Source: Hygrophila difformis
Lineage: Eukaryota; Streptophyta; Magnoliopsida; Lamiales; Acanthaceae
Length of the DNA stretch: 64,000 nucleotides
Reading direction: 5' to 3'
Assembly (NCBI GenBank): GCA_030278955.1
Contig: JAOANR010000014.1
Location: forward strand, 31,013,453 to 31,077,452
The translations under genes were made by a program, and so were the position numbers. Of this stretch, positions 53,190 to 64,000 are shown in pieces. Under the pieces are notes generated by a model, which did not search any database, was not told the origin of the DNA, and worked only from the letters and a program-made list of their open reading frames with translations. The first letter of the stretch is position 1. Each line of letters opens with the position of its first letter.

Positions 53190-54975
53190 TCCCTCTTTTC
53201 CTTATGTTTTGTTTATGGATTTTACAAAATTTAAATTGTTTGCTTGGAATATCGGAAGGATTATTGGCCCTTCCAAGAGGAGGTTACTGATGGATCTTCT
53301 CCGTCAGCACACTCTCCTGATATGGTGTTTCTCTTTGAACCTCAATCCTTGTTTGCATGCTCCCTTTCATTTCTCCTTCATGCTGGTTATGAATCTCTTT
53401 GCATCAAGAGGTTATAGGCCACTCTAGGGAACTCTAGGTTCTTTGCAAAGCTGCTTGCTGCCCTTACCTCTGATGGAAATGTCTCATGGTTTGTGACAAC
53501 CGTTCATGGTTCTCTGCGCTTTCATGAGTGCATTGTTAACTAAAAGGTATTAGGAATTGGTGGATAAGGTTGATGGTTCTTCAGAGTTGGTGGAGGATAA
53601 GAACCAAATCTAGTCTTCGATGAAGTTAAGGGAAGTCTCTTTAATCTGTCACGTGCGGACAAACTTTGCACCGTTTTTTATGACTGTGTTCTCTCTAGTA
53701 TCAATACAGAAAATGGGAATTTTACCTGGTCACGACCTCTAAGCCACTCCCAACACATTTACAAAGGATTGGACAGGTGCATGATAGGGTTATGCTCAAG
53801 TTCTTCCCCGATTTGCTCGGATCATAGCCCTATTTTACTTCATCGTGGGCCGGCTTCGCCTTCCCATTCTTCTAAACCATTCAGGTAGGAAGCTTCTTGG
53901 GGCACTATGAGCAGCTACAGGGACTTGGTTTCAGACTCTTGGGGTATGGAGTCCCTATCTATTTGCAACCAACTGAAACATGTTCGTGAGGCATCGTTTG
54001 TCTTCAACCGATCTTTCATGGGAAACCTTAAGTGGCATAAATTCAAATTCCTAAAGCGGCTCGCTAGAGTTGATTGTTCTCTCGAACATATTGGCTCCAT
54101 CCATCTCTCTTCTAGAAACTAAGATCAAACGGAATACGAGCTAATACAGATTTAAGAAAAACTTTATTGGTATCAACATGCCCATGATAAATGGATGACA
54201 TTTGGGGATCACAATTCTACCTGTTTTCATGCTAAGGTGAGATGCAAGCGCCACTGCGATCAAGTTCATGAACTCTTTATCCCTACCATGTATTGGTGCG
54301 ATGATGAATTGCTGCAACGAAGTTCTACTAGGGAATATTTCATGGAGCTGTTTGCTCCTCCTTCCAAATTTGGTTGGGAATTCGTTGGATAATTACATTT
54401 TACTTGTGCCCCTGCTGCCTGCTATATTTTCACAAGCATCAAACATATTCAAAAGGATATTTCTATGGAGGAAGTAGTTAAAGTAGTTTCTTTTATCAAT
54501 CCTCTTACAAGTGTTTTTGGGACGTCGCTAGCCCTTCTATATTTGCTTTGATCAAACATGCCTTTGTTGATCGGGTTTTCCATCTGAGGTCTTGCACGTT
54601 CATATATGTCTTCTTCCCAAGGTGAATCCTCCCATGTGATTTAGACATTTCCAGCCCATTACTCTCTGTAATGTACTCTACAATATTTTAACTAAAGTTG
54701 TGGTTAATCGTATTCAACCTATTCTTCAAGCAAATATTTTTCACTATCAATCTGCATGCTTCCCGAGGCGAGGTCCAATAGAAAATGTCGTGACCCTCCA
54801 AGAACTTTTGGGATATTTATCTGGCTATTGCACTCACTGTAGTGCCATTATTTTGAAGATTGACATTGAGAAGACGTATGACAATGTCCTTTGGGATTTT
54901 TCCTACTCGACTTCGACCCTCCAAGGAACCTTATCCAGCTCATTATGAAGTCTGTCTCCCTTGAAGAATTCAAGG
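53190..54975 (+). pseudogene. LINE 2: endonuclease and start of reverse transcriptase
   Basis: Degenerate LINE ORF2. The endonuclease start is FKLFAWNIGRIIGPSKRRLL (from about 53230, usually LLAWNCRGLGNP). Then NGNFTWSRPLSHSQH, near 53710, and CSDHSPILLH at about 53815-53845 (the SDHSP box). The reverse transcriptase start follows: VNRIQPILQANIFHYQSACF at about 54703-54765 and the first catalytic block KIDIEKTYDNVLWDF at about 54855. Similarity stops at about 54975 where the Mutator-like element begins. Many frameshifts. Distinct from LINE 1: the two overlap in the reverse transcriptase and differ in sequence. Confidence 0.75.
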
Positions 54976-55029
54976 CTTAATTATTAAAATAATATAGATA
55001 AATTCCGCTGTTCCCAAAATAGTAACCAA

Positions 55030-55245
55030 TCGCCTGTTCAACAGGCGATTGGGAAAAATTAATTTTTAATTGAGAGATCGCCTGTCCACCAGGCGATTAA
55101 GTAAAAAAAAAATTATTTAAAAACTAATCGCCTGTCCACCAGGCGATTACAAAAAAAAAATATACATGAACAGTGCTAATAGCCTGTCCAACAGGCGATT
55201 AGTTAAAAAAAAATTGAAAAACGTAATCGCCTGTTGGACAGGCGA
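55030..55245 (+). repeat. Left-end palindrome array of the Mutator-like element
   Basis: Five copies of a 23-bp palindrome with core CGCCTGTCCACCAGGCG at about 55031, 55078, 55126, 55172 and 55227, spaced about 46-55 bp and separated by A-rich tracts. One arm in copy 4 reads AGCCTG. The right end has one copy at 62981. Confidence 0.85.
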
Positions 55246-56093
55246 GTAGGGTTTTTAAAGAAATAAAAAATTGTGCACCGTGCTGCTCGACTGAAAATTA
55301 GGGTTTGTCGTTTATTATAAAGGATGTGCAGTTCACATGCATGTATAGTATTTATCTCAGTGCTGTTTGAGTTATCTTGTCAAATTATTGAAATTATTGA
55401 ATGTAGGTGCAACAGTATGGGATGGGGAAAAATAATAGCGGTCAGAATATTGATGGCCTATTGAATGAATTATGGATGCATCCAGACACAGTAGCACACA
55501 TGTAGTGCAGAGGCAGTAGGAAGACTATAGTGGTAGGCTGACAAGATGATAATGGTGTACTGTAGCATATGAATTATAGAGAGTCTGTAGGGTGTTGGAC
55601 GCCTATTTAAATGTGAATAAATTTAGTTTCTTTGCAGTGTAGTGTTTTACAAACTTTTGCATACTCTGTATAAACATCATATTCTCTACTTTGAGGAAAG
55701 GCAGAAACTTCACGAACGATTGTGGGCAGAATTTTTGAGTCATTCGGCTTCAAAATTATTTCAGTTGTTTGTTAGCTCGCTCAGGTAATCATCATCCAGC
55801 ATTTTATAATAATAAATTAAAATACGTAAATCCTATTAGACACATCTATTAAATAATAAATACTTTATACTTGTCTATATCATTTTAAGGCTTTGAAATG
55901 AATTTGTTGTTTTCTGAGAAAATTTTCTTTTCTCTTTAATTGTCATATAACATTACCTTTTTCATTAATATGCATGTTTATTTTTTCCAGCTTTAGTGGA
56001 CTTTTGGTCCTAGGCTTTTTTTGAATACCACTGTGTTATGTATTTTTAATATGTTGCTTATAGTAGTGCCCGTAATTTATTGGTGCAGTTTTA
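55246..56093 (+). other. Mutator-like element, 5' region of the transposase gene
   Basis: Non-coding, T-rich towards the gene. CTGTTTGAG and ATTATTGAATGTAGG near 55380 could be splice signals for an upstream non-coding exon. No clear TATA box was assigned. Confidence 0.35.
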
Positions 56094-58589
56094 ATGGCGA
56101 ATGAGTATGTGAAAATAATATTATTTTGGGGCGGTAATGTGGTTCAAAGTCAGTCCAGTATCGAGTACGATCAACCTCCGCGTGTATGGCGCATTATCTC
56201 CAGGAATGCGTCGTTCGTAGACTTGCTTGCTGTTATTTACAGCGCCACCGGTGTTAATGCAAACAACTTTAGCGTGAAGGTCTACACACAGTTCCAGTGG
56301 ACAAATAATTTCGGTCAGGGGTGCAACAGTGTTTTGATGGAAATCTGTGACGATGGTCAACTGCAATGTTTTTTACACCCAAGTACCGGTTATGAGTTAT
56401 TGCAGTTGTTCCTAGAATTCACACAGCATGATGGTACGGACGACCATGTACACCTTGCAGGAACATCACATGAATCGGTAGAAGGGGCACAATCTGCAGG
56501 ACTGGGTCGGACGATGAGGCCACAGACTCCGATGAGGGGGGTGAGCACGTCAGTCCAACTAATGAATCTGATTCCTCTTGGGACGAGGACGTAGAAGATG
56601 ATTCAAGTACTGGTTTTGAGGACAATCCGTCAAGGACTCCGTACGACGCAATTTCTGATTGTGACGAGGACGAAGAAGCGGAGGTGCGTGTGGATTCATC
56701 TCGAAGAGGGTCGTGGGCTGAAGATTCAGTAGACGTTCCATCATTGGGATCATGGAGGACTTACAACAAACGAGACGGTAAACTAGCAATCGGAATGACA
56801 TTTGCATCGAAAGAGGACTTACAGGCTGCTGTGAGACATTACTCTGTCGTATACGCGCAACGGGAGTTCATCGTCAAGTGGAGCAACAAAACACAGTGGA
56901 GAGTACAGTGTAAAAATTATGATTCATCAAATGGTTGTATATGGCGCCTCTCAGCATGCTTGCGGGAGTGTATCGGTCGATGGGAGATAACCAAGATTTA
57001 CGGGCCAACCCATCGCTGTATTCCAGATGTCGACCCGATCGGCCATGCGAATTTGGACAAGAATATGATAGCCCGACACCTCACGCGATATGTTACGAAA
57101 AGAAATGGAATATCAATTGCCAATGTGATGAAGAAGATGAAGGCAAAGTACAAAGTGGACATAAGTTATGCAAAAGCCTGGTACGCAATAGAACGAGCCA
57201 TTGAGCTCGTACATGGAACGTGGGAGCATTCTGTTAAAAATCTTCCAGCTTTAATGGCAGCACTGGTAGAGAGTAACCCGGGTACTGTAGTGCAATGGCA
57301 ACATCATCAACAAATAAAGGCGGGGCACTATACGGTTGGATACGTATTCTGGTCATTTGCGCCTTGCATTAATGCATTTAGTCACGCTAGGCCAGTCATT
57401 AGTGTTGATGGAACTCATCTGTACACGAAGTACAAGCATAAGTTGTTGGTTGCGTGTACCGGTGATGGGGAACATCAGATGTGCCCGCTGGCATTCGCAT
57501 TGGTTGATGAGGAGTCCATCGAGTCGTGGACTTGGTTCCTCAGCATGTTAGAGAGGTAAATTTTATTAAAGCTACACAATGTCATGTTGTTATAATGTTC
57601 CGTGAACTGATACCTTTGGCGTGATATAAATTTGCAGGTTCGTTGTGTGCGGCAGGTCAGGGGTTTGTTTGATATCTAATAGGCACGTCGGGGTGGAGCG
57701 TGCAGTCGAACATCTCAGGTCATTTAAAGAGCCATTGGGTAGACACCGTTACTGTTTGCGTCATTTGGCCTCCAATCTGAACAAGCACTTCAAAAACAAA
57801 CACCTCAAGAGCCTATTTTGGGAAGCAGCGCGTGCGAACTACGTGAGTGATTTCCATAAGCAGATGGAGGTCATAAAGGTCACCCTCCCGGGGGCATATT
57901 CATACCTGATGGAGATTCCACTAGAGAAATGGACTTTTGCATACGACGAGGGGTGGAGACGCGGGATGACGACGACGAACCTATCAGAATGTTATAACCA
58001 TGTCTTGAAAGAAGCACGTAAACTGCCAATATGTGGGATGGTCATGTGCATATTTGAGAAGCTCATACAACACTTCAACAGGAAGCATGTTGGTGCGAAC
58101 CGTCGACTGACGGATAGGTACGAGTGGACTGCATATGCCACAGAACGTTTCGACACCGCGCGTAGGCTTGCACGGAATTTTTATGCGAACATCGTGAACT
58201 ACCAAGAAATGGAGGTGAGTGTATACCACCGTTCATCTATTGGTTCGAAAGGGGTGAATGTTGTGTCCGTATTGAATGGGATATGCGACTGTGGTGGGAT
58301 GTTCCAGCGTGGTATTCCATGCAAGCATATGATGGCCGCGTGCCGCCAGTTCGGGGTTAGTGAGAAGAGCAAGGTCCCAACGGAGTATAACATTTCAGAG
58401 TATGTAGCCATGTATTCTCATCCTTTTCATGCTTTACCCGACGAGGGATCATGGCCATCACCTGGATTTACACTGGAGCACAATCCACAACTGCGAACAA
58501 GGACCAGACGGGGTCGAAAGAACACTTCCAGGATCCGTAATGAGATGGACGAAGCAGGATCGTCACAGGGTAGGCGCCGCCAGAGGTAA
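56094..58589 (+). CDS. MuDR-type transposase, two main exons, one frameshift
   Basis: The N-terminal part from the ATG at 56094 (MANEYVKIILFWGGNVV) runs to a frame change near 56495, then a Glu/Asp/Ser-rich stretch. From about 56770 a MuDR DNA-binding domain follows (AIGMTFASKEDLQAAVRHYS, WRVQCKNY..NGCIWRL), then the MULE transposase core: VISVDGTHLYTKYKHKLLVA with the first catalytic Asp, and CPLAFALVDEES.ESWTWFL. A clean intron (GTAAAT at 57556, TTTGCAG to 57637) preserves the frame. Next is CLISNRHVGV, where the second catalytic Asp (usually ISDRH) is Asn. A SWIM zinc finger CDCGG...GIPCKHMMAAC lies near 58285-58350, and the C-terminus is basic. The frameshift and the Asp-to-Asn change suggest it is inactive. 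Confidence 0.85.
57556..57637 (+). other. Transposase intron
   Basis: GAGAG/GTAAAT donor and ATAAATTTGCAG/G acceptor, 82 bp. Removal joins the two transposase exons in frame (ER then FVVCGRSG). Confidence 0.75.
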
Positions 58590-58906
58590 TTGGTGTCGTA
58601 TCAGCAAATGTTAGTGTAATGTCCTTTGTTTGTTCAAGTAGTTATTTTTTTTAATCCTTTTTCTTTTATGCCAATGTCTATCGATGTACCAATTTATTTG
58701 TTTTTGAATTGCACTATTCTACAAAACCATTTCACTTTTCAGTAAGTTTTGGAAAAAAAATTCCCCGTCGTTTCAAGGTAAAATATGAATATTCGTATAC
58801 ATCAATTAAATTATTATTACTATTATTATTACAATGTATACTTATTATTATTATAAACAAACAATACTGTGTATACCTTTGGATAGGTACATTTCATTTT
58901 TTTCCA
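58590..58906. other. Convergent intergenic region between transposase and PMD gene
   Basis: AT-rich with (ATT)n runs near 58810-58855. It probably contains the 3' ends of both transcripts. No clear polyadenylation signal was assigned. Confidence 0.4.
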
Positions 58907-61409
58907 CTAAAAGTAATGGCTTCCAGTACCACATCTCCTTCTTTGTGGTTGTCTACGGCCCCTACCATACTGTGTTGTGGCATTCTGCTCGCTTTCATTG
59001 CCCCCACCGTCATCATCGTCGTCATCACTATCACCGTCGTCTCCATCTCCAGTACTGTCGATGTCCATGTCCATGTCGGGTGAATCTACTCGGATCCTGA
59101 ATTGTTCCGGGGTTCGGTGTTCTGGGGACCGGGCTGTAACATGGGGAGGTAATGCCGTATCAAATAGTCGGAGCCATGTATTCTGATCTGTGGGTGCAGT
59201 TGAAAAGCCAAACAATGAATCTCCCACATTCGGCATGGTAGAACTGGACGCAGCCCACTCATCCGGTATCGAGGGCCTGTACGGGGAACACTCAGGCTGT
59301 ACACCCCCAGTGGATGGCCTGAAAGGGGAAGCCTCATGTGGTACTCCTGAAGTGGATGGCATGTAGGGGGAACTGCTACGCGATATACCGGATGTCGATG
59401 GTTGTGGCACCTGTGTTGTCCGTCTTGGGCCACGCGGCATATTTCTTCGCCGTCGTGTGTCTTCACCGGACGCACGTGGTAGGCGACCTTGCATCCGTGC
59501 CTGTGACAATTCCACAATATTCTGGAGCAAGGAAGAGTCGGCTGTGTGTCCAAACTGCGTAAGTTGGTGCGCCTGCATTCAAAGTGTACGTAGTAACACC
59601 GTTACATTCGATCAAACCCAATAATACATTCCCAAAAGATACACAACTGAATATGGTATGTACCGATGCATCAATGAAAGAGGACGACCCGGTCTGAAGA
59701 GTTCCTTCTGCTCGGTGGAGTGGATTAATGATTAAACGGCGCGTCACATGTTCATACCAGTAAAAGTATTGCGCCTCAGTTATGATGTTTGAAGCATCCC
59801 CAATTAGTAAGTTCAAACGATTGGCCCAAGATTGAATAGGGGGCGTGTGAACAACGTTCCATGCCATGTGGTCATCACGGGTGTAAGAGTGAAATGCGTC
59901 CGACTCAACCGATGGATTCTGCGGGATATCCTGGCGCATTCCGAACTGTCGCCTAACCCTCGAGGTCCAAATATACTCCACCACTTTGTTATGCACAAGT
60001 GGACCTTCATACAGGAAAAGCGGTGGGGGACACCACAGGGGCAGCGAGGCGATGTCATCCTGCCGGTATGGCTGCCAAATAAACTGCAAGATGGCCATAC
60101 ATAATGCAATCAATATAAATATACTCATAACGACCCGATAATAATGCTAGCAATATTGGGGACAAAATAATGTATATGAATATATACACAAACGGCCTAA
60201 CCACTTCTCTGTGTTGTGTGTCCAACTGCTCCCTTGAAGCTAACAAGTTATTACGTACCACGAGCGTGAATGACAACATAAATTGCGTGTACCTTCACAT
60301 TTTCAAATGTCATAAATATTGCTCGCACCATAAATAGATGTGTCCTTATTTTCTACACATACAGTAATTATATTAACACTACGAATAATTTTACCTTGCA
60401 GCCGCAGGGGCACTCGGCAGATTGATGCCATCATCCGTAACTATTGGGCCAACGAACCGGGCTGCCCGTCTTTGATCGCGGGAGATACGCGGCGTGAACA
60501 TAGGCAAACGCATCCACGCCCATACCTGCATACACAAAACATGTGATAACACAAATTCGTAATTAGATGACATTGAGCAACGACTTATAATTAAATCTAC
60601 CTGTAGGTATAGCATAGGGCCACCGCAACTTCCCTCCCTCTATGACTAATGTCATGCTCAGACAAATCGCACAGGGCCCGGTACATGTGGGCAAGCACCG
60701 CACTGCACCAACTATAGCGTGGGTGAGTGATGGAAAGGTCGGCTATGAACACGAGGTAGGTTATGTCCATCGTGTCCCCAGTGGTGGTACAGAATAGATG
60801 ATTCATAATTATCATCATATACAATCGCGCCACCTGCTCTACCTCTATTTGCGGCATCACTGCGAACTGTGGTGCCCCAACTTTATCCCTCAACACATCA
60901 AGGAGGATGCCCACCTTCAATCCATTATCATTCCGCGCCAGGTGCTCGCCTCCTAATTCAAATCCCAGCAGCGGGCCTGTGAACGCGGCCCACTGCGCGG
61001 GATTTCCCAATTTTGTATCAGTCACGAGGACCTCCCCATCCAGTGGTAAATGGCTCAATACCGCCATATCTTGCAGTGTCACGGTAGCTTCCCCGGAACG
61101 AAAATGGAATGTATGTGTTTCCCGCCGCCACCGCTCTGACAAAGCTGTAACGAGGGCATGATCAATCGCCTTGTGGCCAACTCTGTGCACACCATACAGG
61201 CCGACTTTGTGCAGTATTTGCAGGACTCGAGGGTCATCATCGATTAAGTCGCGTGCATCTCTAAATAGTTGTATTCCAGAACGAACTCTAGCCGGTATGT
61301 CGTGCCCCGTCGCCCCGGACCAAATGGCCTCCGAAACATGGTGTTCCTGCCTGTGCAATAGACTCCTATCAAATGGCCCCGGCCCAGCACCATCGAAGGT
61401 AAACTCCAT
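58907..61409 (-). CDS. Plant mobile domain (MAIN/MAIL-like) gene in the Mutator-like element
   Basis: Five exons on the minus strand with matching phases: 61409-60601, 60525-60395, 60292-60202, 60083-59664 and 59572-58907. All donors are GT, all acceptors AG. Exon 1 starts MEFTFDGAGPGPFDRSLLHR and has the PMD core FHFRSGEATVTLQDMAVLSH with LPLDGEVLV. Exon 2 has VWAWMRLPMFTPRIS, exon 3 REQLDTQHREV, exon 4 FIWQPYRQDD, RVRRQFGMRQDIP and YFYWYEHVTRRLI. The last exon has a Pro/Ser-rich and acidic tail (DMDMDIDSTGDGDDGDSDDD). About 700 residues. The only break found is a 1-nt frameshift near 60631-60645 in exon 1. PMD proteins occur in transposons and as host genes (MAIN, MAIL1) with roles in silencing and genome stability; here the gene lies inside a transposon. 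Confidence 0.8.
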
Positions 61410-62980
61410 TGCTGCAATAATTATTACAGTTGCAACTCATGAGACAATTATAATAATGCATTCATTTCAAAATCATACAATTTAAAATAATTTCTAAATC
61501 AAACATGGTGTTCCTGCATGTGTTTATATATATATATATATTTTCCATTTCAAATTTTCCAATAATGCAGTCATAATAAAAAAAAAAAATTCAGTAACCA
61601 ATTTTAGTAGTTAAAAAAATAAATAAACATACAAATACTCAATAGAAAATCCTGCTTTATTTTTTTTAAGTACTAGTAGTATCATTTTCAATTCATTTTC
61701 ATTATACTATATTATTAATACTTCACTCCATTTTTTTCTAACAGTTTAAATTCTAGTATGTCCATTTTCATTAGTTATGGGTTTTTTTTTTTTTATATCT
61801 ATTCCCATGTCCTATTGCAAATCAATAAAATATTACACTTGTCCAGATTCTATTGCAATAGAACAAGGATTATCATTATTTAAAATTAGTGATTCCAAAA
61901 TAATTATTAAAGTAAACAAAATGTAATGTTTAAAGAATGGTGTTCAAGCATTTTAATAAAAAAAATATAATAAGAAATAAAACTTAATTACACAAGGCTA
62001 GTTTTTTATTTTCATATTTATCTCTTCCCTAATTTCATCCAATTATATTTGCAGGCTCCCATTAAATTTATATTTCAATCCGTATGATCATTAAAATTTG
62101 TAGAAAAAAAATTATAATTGATGGGTACTCCATAATCATACATAGACGCCTGATGGTGATGTATTATTATAAACGTGATGTAAATTAACAAAATGGCTGC
62201 TCTTAGGGGTATAGACAATTAAAATGATGGTAGATCCATAATATCATATCATATTGGTATAAACTTGAACTGGCCGGGGTGGCTAAAAATGATGCAGAGG
62301 CCTTGAATAGATTTAGAGAAAGGGGATGTGAATCTATTATAGAAATTAGTGATTCCAAAATAATTATTAAAGTGAACAAAATGTAATGTTAAAAGAATGA
62401 TGTCCAAGCATTTTAATAAAAAAAATGTAATAAGAAATAAAACTTAATTATATTGAACATACAAACTATATATCTAAAGCCAAAGAACACACAAACTATA
62501 TATCTAAACACCACATGGATTATATTGACCATCAAATCCACATTTCATTTTAAGTACTGACCTCTTCTTCAAAAGATGAATTGAGTTTCAATGAGGAGAT
62601 GGAGTTGAGGAGGAGAAATGAAATGGAGGGTGTTGAGGAGGAAGATACTGATCAATTATTGAAGGAGATGATACGGGTGTTGAGGAGGACAAATGAAATG
62701 GAGATTTCTCCTACAAAATGAAATGGAGGACAAATGTACAGGCACTCATGTGAACTACACAGGCACTTTATTTCATTCATTTGTCCTCTCTTCTATTGTC
62801 TTCTTGCACTGCATCTCCTGTGAAGAATAGAGTGTAAGCACATGTCCCTGCATCTCCTGCATGCAGTACACTTGCATGCCATTAACAGTGTACGCACAGT
62901 GTCCTCATTTGTACTCTTGCATGCTATGCACAGTGCAAAATCGCACTGTTCATTAATTTTTTCTTTTTTTAACCTACCTA
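61410..62980. other. Mutator-like element, right internal region with a duplicated block
   Basis: AT-rich, upstream of the PMD gene. A block of about 108 bp (from TTAGTGATTCCAAAATAATT) occurs at 61885-61992 and 62346-62454 with few changes. Between them a short stretch (62290-62345) could encode AEALNRFRERGCESIIEISD, reminiscent of a plant RNase H fragment, too short to call. A GAGGAGGA-rich tract lies at 62590-62720. Confidence 0.5.
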
Positions 62981-63003
62981 TTCGCCTGTTCACCAGGCGA
63001 TTT
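62981..63003 (-). repeat. Right-end palindrome of the Mutator-like element
   Basis: CGCCTGTTCACCAGGCGATT, the only right-end copy of the left-end palindrome. It marks the approximate right terminus. Confidence 0.65.
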
Positions 63004-63010
63004 GCAATGT

Positions 63011-64000
63011 TTATATTTTTTTTTTTACAAGTCGATTTGATATTCGATCAAAACTCGATTAAATCATTAAATTTGAAATACTTTTAAAAAAATATTAGAC
63101 AAAACATAAGCTTTATCAAGCCTAACAAACTTATATTTTATAGCATAATAAGCAAAACTGTCAATTTAAATTTAAATTATATACTATCTAGCCTAGTTAA
63201 ATTCGAGCTACAACTTTATAAATTTTGTTACAGTACATGTTTGAATTACACTGTTCAGGATCGAAATACACTCAATAATCACCCCTAAGCCACATTCTTA
63301 ATGTACTTTACCCCATCCTAACTATCGTCAATCATATTCTGATTTTAATGGTCCATATTGAGTTGAGGTTAAAATAGTAAAAATATGTCATTTTTTCTCT
63401 GGCATTTTCTGCGACAGCTCGAGCTTTTCGGTCACCATTTCGTGACCGAGGGAATAACTAAATTAGGCCATCAAAAGGCAACTCTTCTGCTTTTAGGCCA
63501 CACTTTTTTTATTATCTATTATTGGGCCATGAGAAGCAAAACGGGCCAGATTTTAAGTAATTTTGCCGGATTAAAACAATGAGTGGGCCGCGTGCACATC
63601 AACCGCTTATATTGTCTGGAATTGTTGTAAAAAACGTGTTTTAAGCAACACGTTTCTTCATTTATTGGCTTTTTTTACTGAGGAATGAAAGGTAAAATAC
63701 TTGGAAGTGAACGAATCAAAACAAACAATAAGAACATTAGGAGACAAAATTAATCCAGATTACATACTACTCCAAGAACAACCAAACCGAAATACTCTTA
63801 AACTAGCAAATAAATTCCAGTAATCATTACTCTCACCTAAGCTGGGCGCAATCGCTCATTGACAAAAATCCAAAAGAAAAAAAAAATCCAAAATCCAAAA
63901 TCTTTCCAAATCTGATAAAACCGAATCAATCTTTCCTCAAGCAACTGAAAATCGAAGTTTTATGCCATCAATTCCGAACATTTCATCAAAGCTACCATCT
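63011..64000. other. Right window edge, nothing recognised
   Basis: AT-rich sequence with no domain-bearing ORF, no element end and no tandem array that I can support. It is not a continuation of LINE 2. Confidence 0.35.

Larger units (their letters stand above)
54985..63010. mobile_element. Mutator-like element carrying transposase and a plant mobile domain gene
   Basis: A plus-strand MULE transposase gene (56094-58589) and a minus-strand PMD gene (61409-58907) converge between ends rich in CGCCTG...CAGGCG palindromes. The left end has five such palindromes (55030-55245), the right end one (62981-63003). Both ends also share ATGAACAGTGC in inverted orientation (55166-55176; 62935-62950). 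The left side abuts LINE 2, so the element inserted there or replaced its 3' part. Exact termini and TSD were not found, so the outer limits are approximate. Confidence 0.7.

Noticed and set aside
53190..54975. LINE 2 as the displaced 5' half of LINE 1
   Set aside because: The two remnants overlap in the reverse transcriptase after the first catalytic block and the overlapping residues differ; they are separate copies or families.

Overview
This window is plant nuclear DNA, almost certainly from a flowering plant. It is a heterochromatin-like stack of nested transposable elements with very little host gene content. Evidence for a plant: Ty3/gypsy elements with a tRNA-Asp primer site and an Athila-type ORF, a Ty1/copia element with a tRNA-iMet primer site, plant LINEs with an RNase H domain, hAT and Mutator MITEs, a tRNA-derived SINE, and a Mutator transposon carrying a plant mobile domain gene. 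I cannot name the species.

Layout. 1-15067: a large LTR retrotransposon (element A), plus strand, with LTRs over 4 kb, a tRNA-Asp primer site, no gag-pol, an internal promoter with a short spliced leader exon, and a long decayed ORF. 15068-19099: a decayed LINE into which A probably inserted, itself split by another LTR-like insertion (D, about 16403-17720). 19645-20775: the only recognisable host-type gene, a multi-pass membrane protein pseudogene interrupted by a MITE. 20800-25522: small elements (two SINEs, three Mutator-type MITEs, one Stowaway-like MITE, hAT remnants, one CACTA end). 25795-28473: 3' LTR, a GGCC-rich palindromic array and a gag pseudogene of a second gypsy element (G), minus strand. 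28474-38013: element B, minus strand, a relative of A; it carries a decayed F-box gene at the site where A carries its own ORF, and still has the integrase C-terminus of a gypsy pol. 38006-46430: two copia units sharing one LTR. 46431-52957: MITEs, a hAT element, LTR fragments. 53190-54975: a second LINE remnant, cut by 54985-63010, an 8 kb Mutator-like element with a transposase gene and a convergent five-exon plant mobile domain gene. 63011-64000: nothing recognised.

Most interesting signal. A and B, and independently D, carry clusters of short inverted motifs with the same architecture: half-site, half-site, inverted half-site, inverted half-site, repeated 3-5 times per cluster. In A and B the clusters lie at the same three places (upstream of the LTR TATA box, within the LTR downstream of it, and upstream of the internal TATA box), but the motif differs: ACGACGCTA in A, AATTCGGTCTA in B. 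Within one element all three clusters use the same motif. Architecture and position are therefore conserved while the sequence has been replaced in concert. A and B also share a leader exon (MASSSS...) and a phase-2 intron that splices into unrelated payload ORFs, so the internal promoter and leader look like a cassette whose cargo can be exchanged.

All coordinates, splice sites and similarities were read by eye; no alignment or database search was run. Element boundaries are exact only where a TSD, LTR terminus or primer site is quoted.
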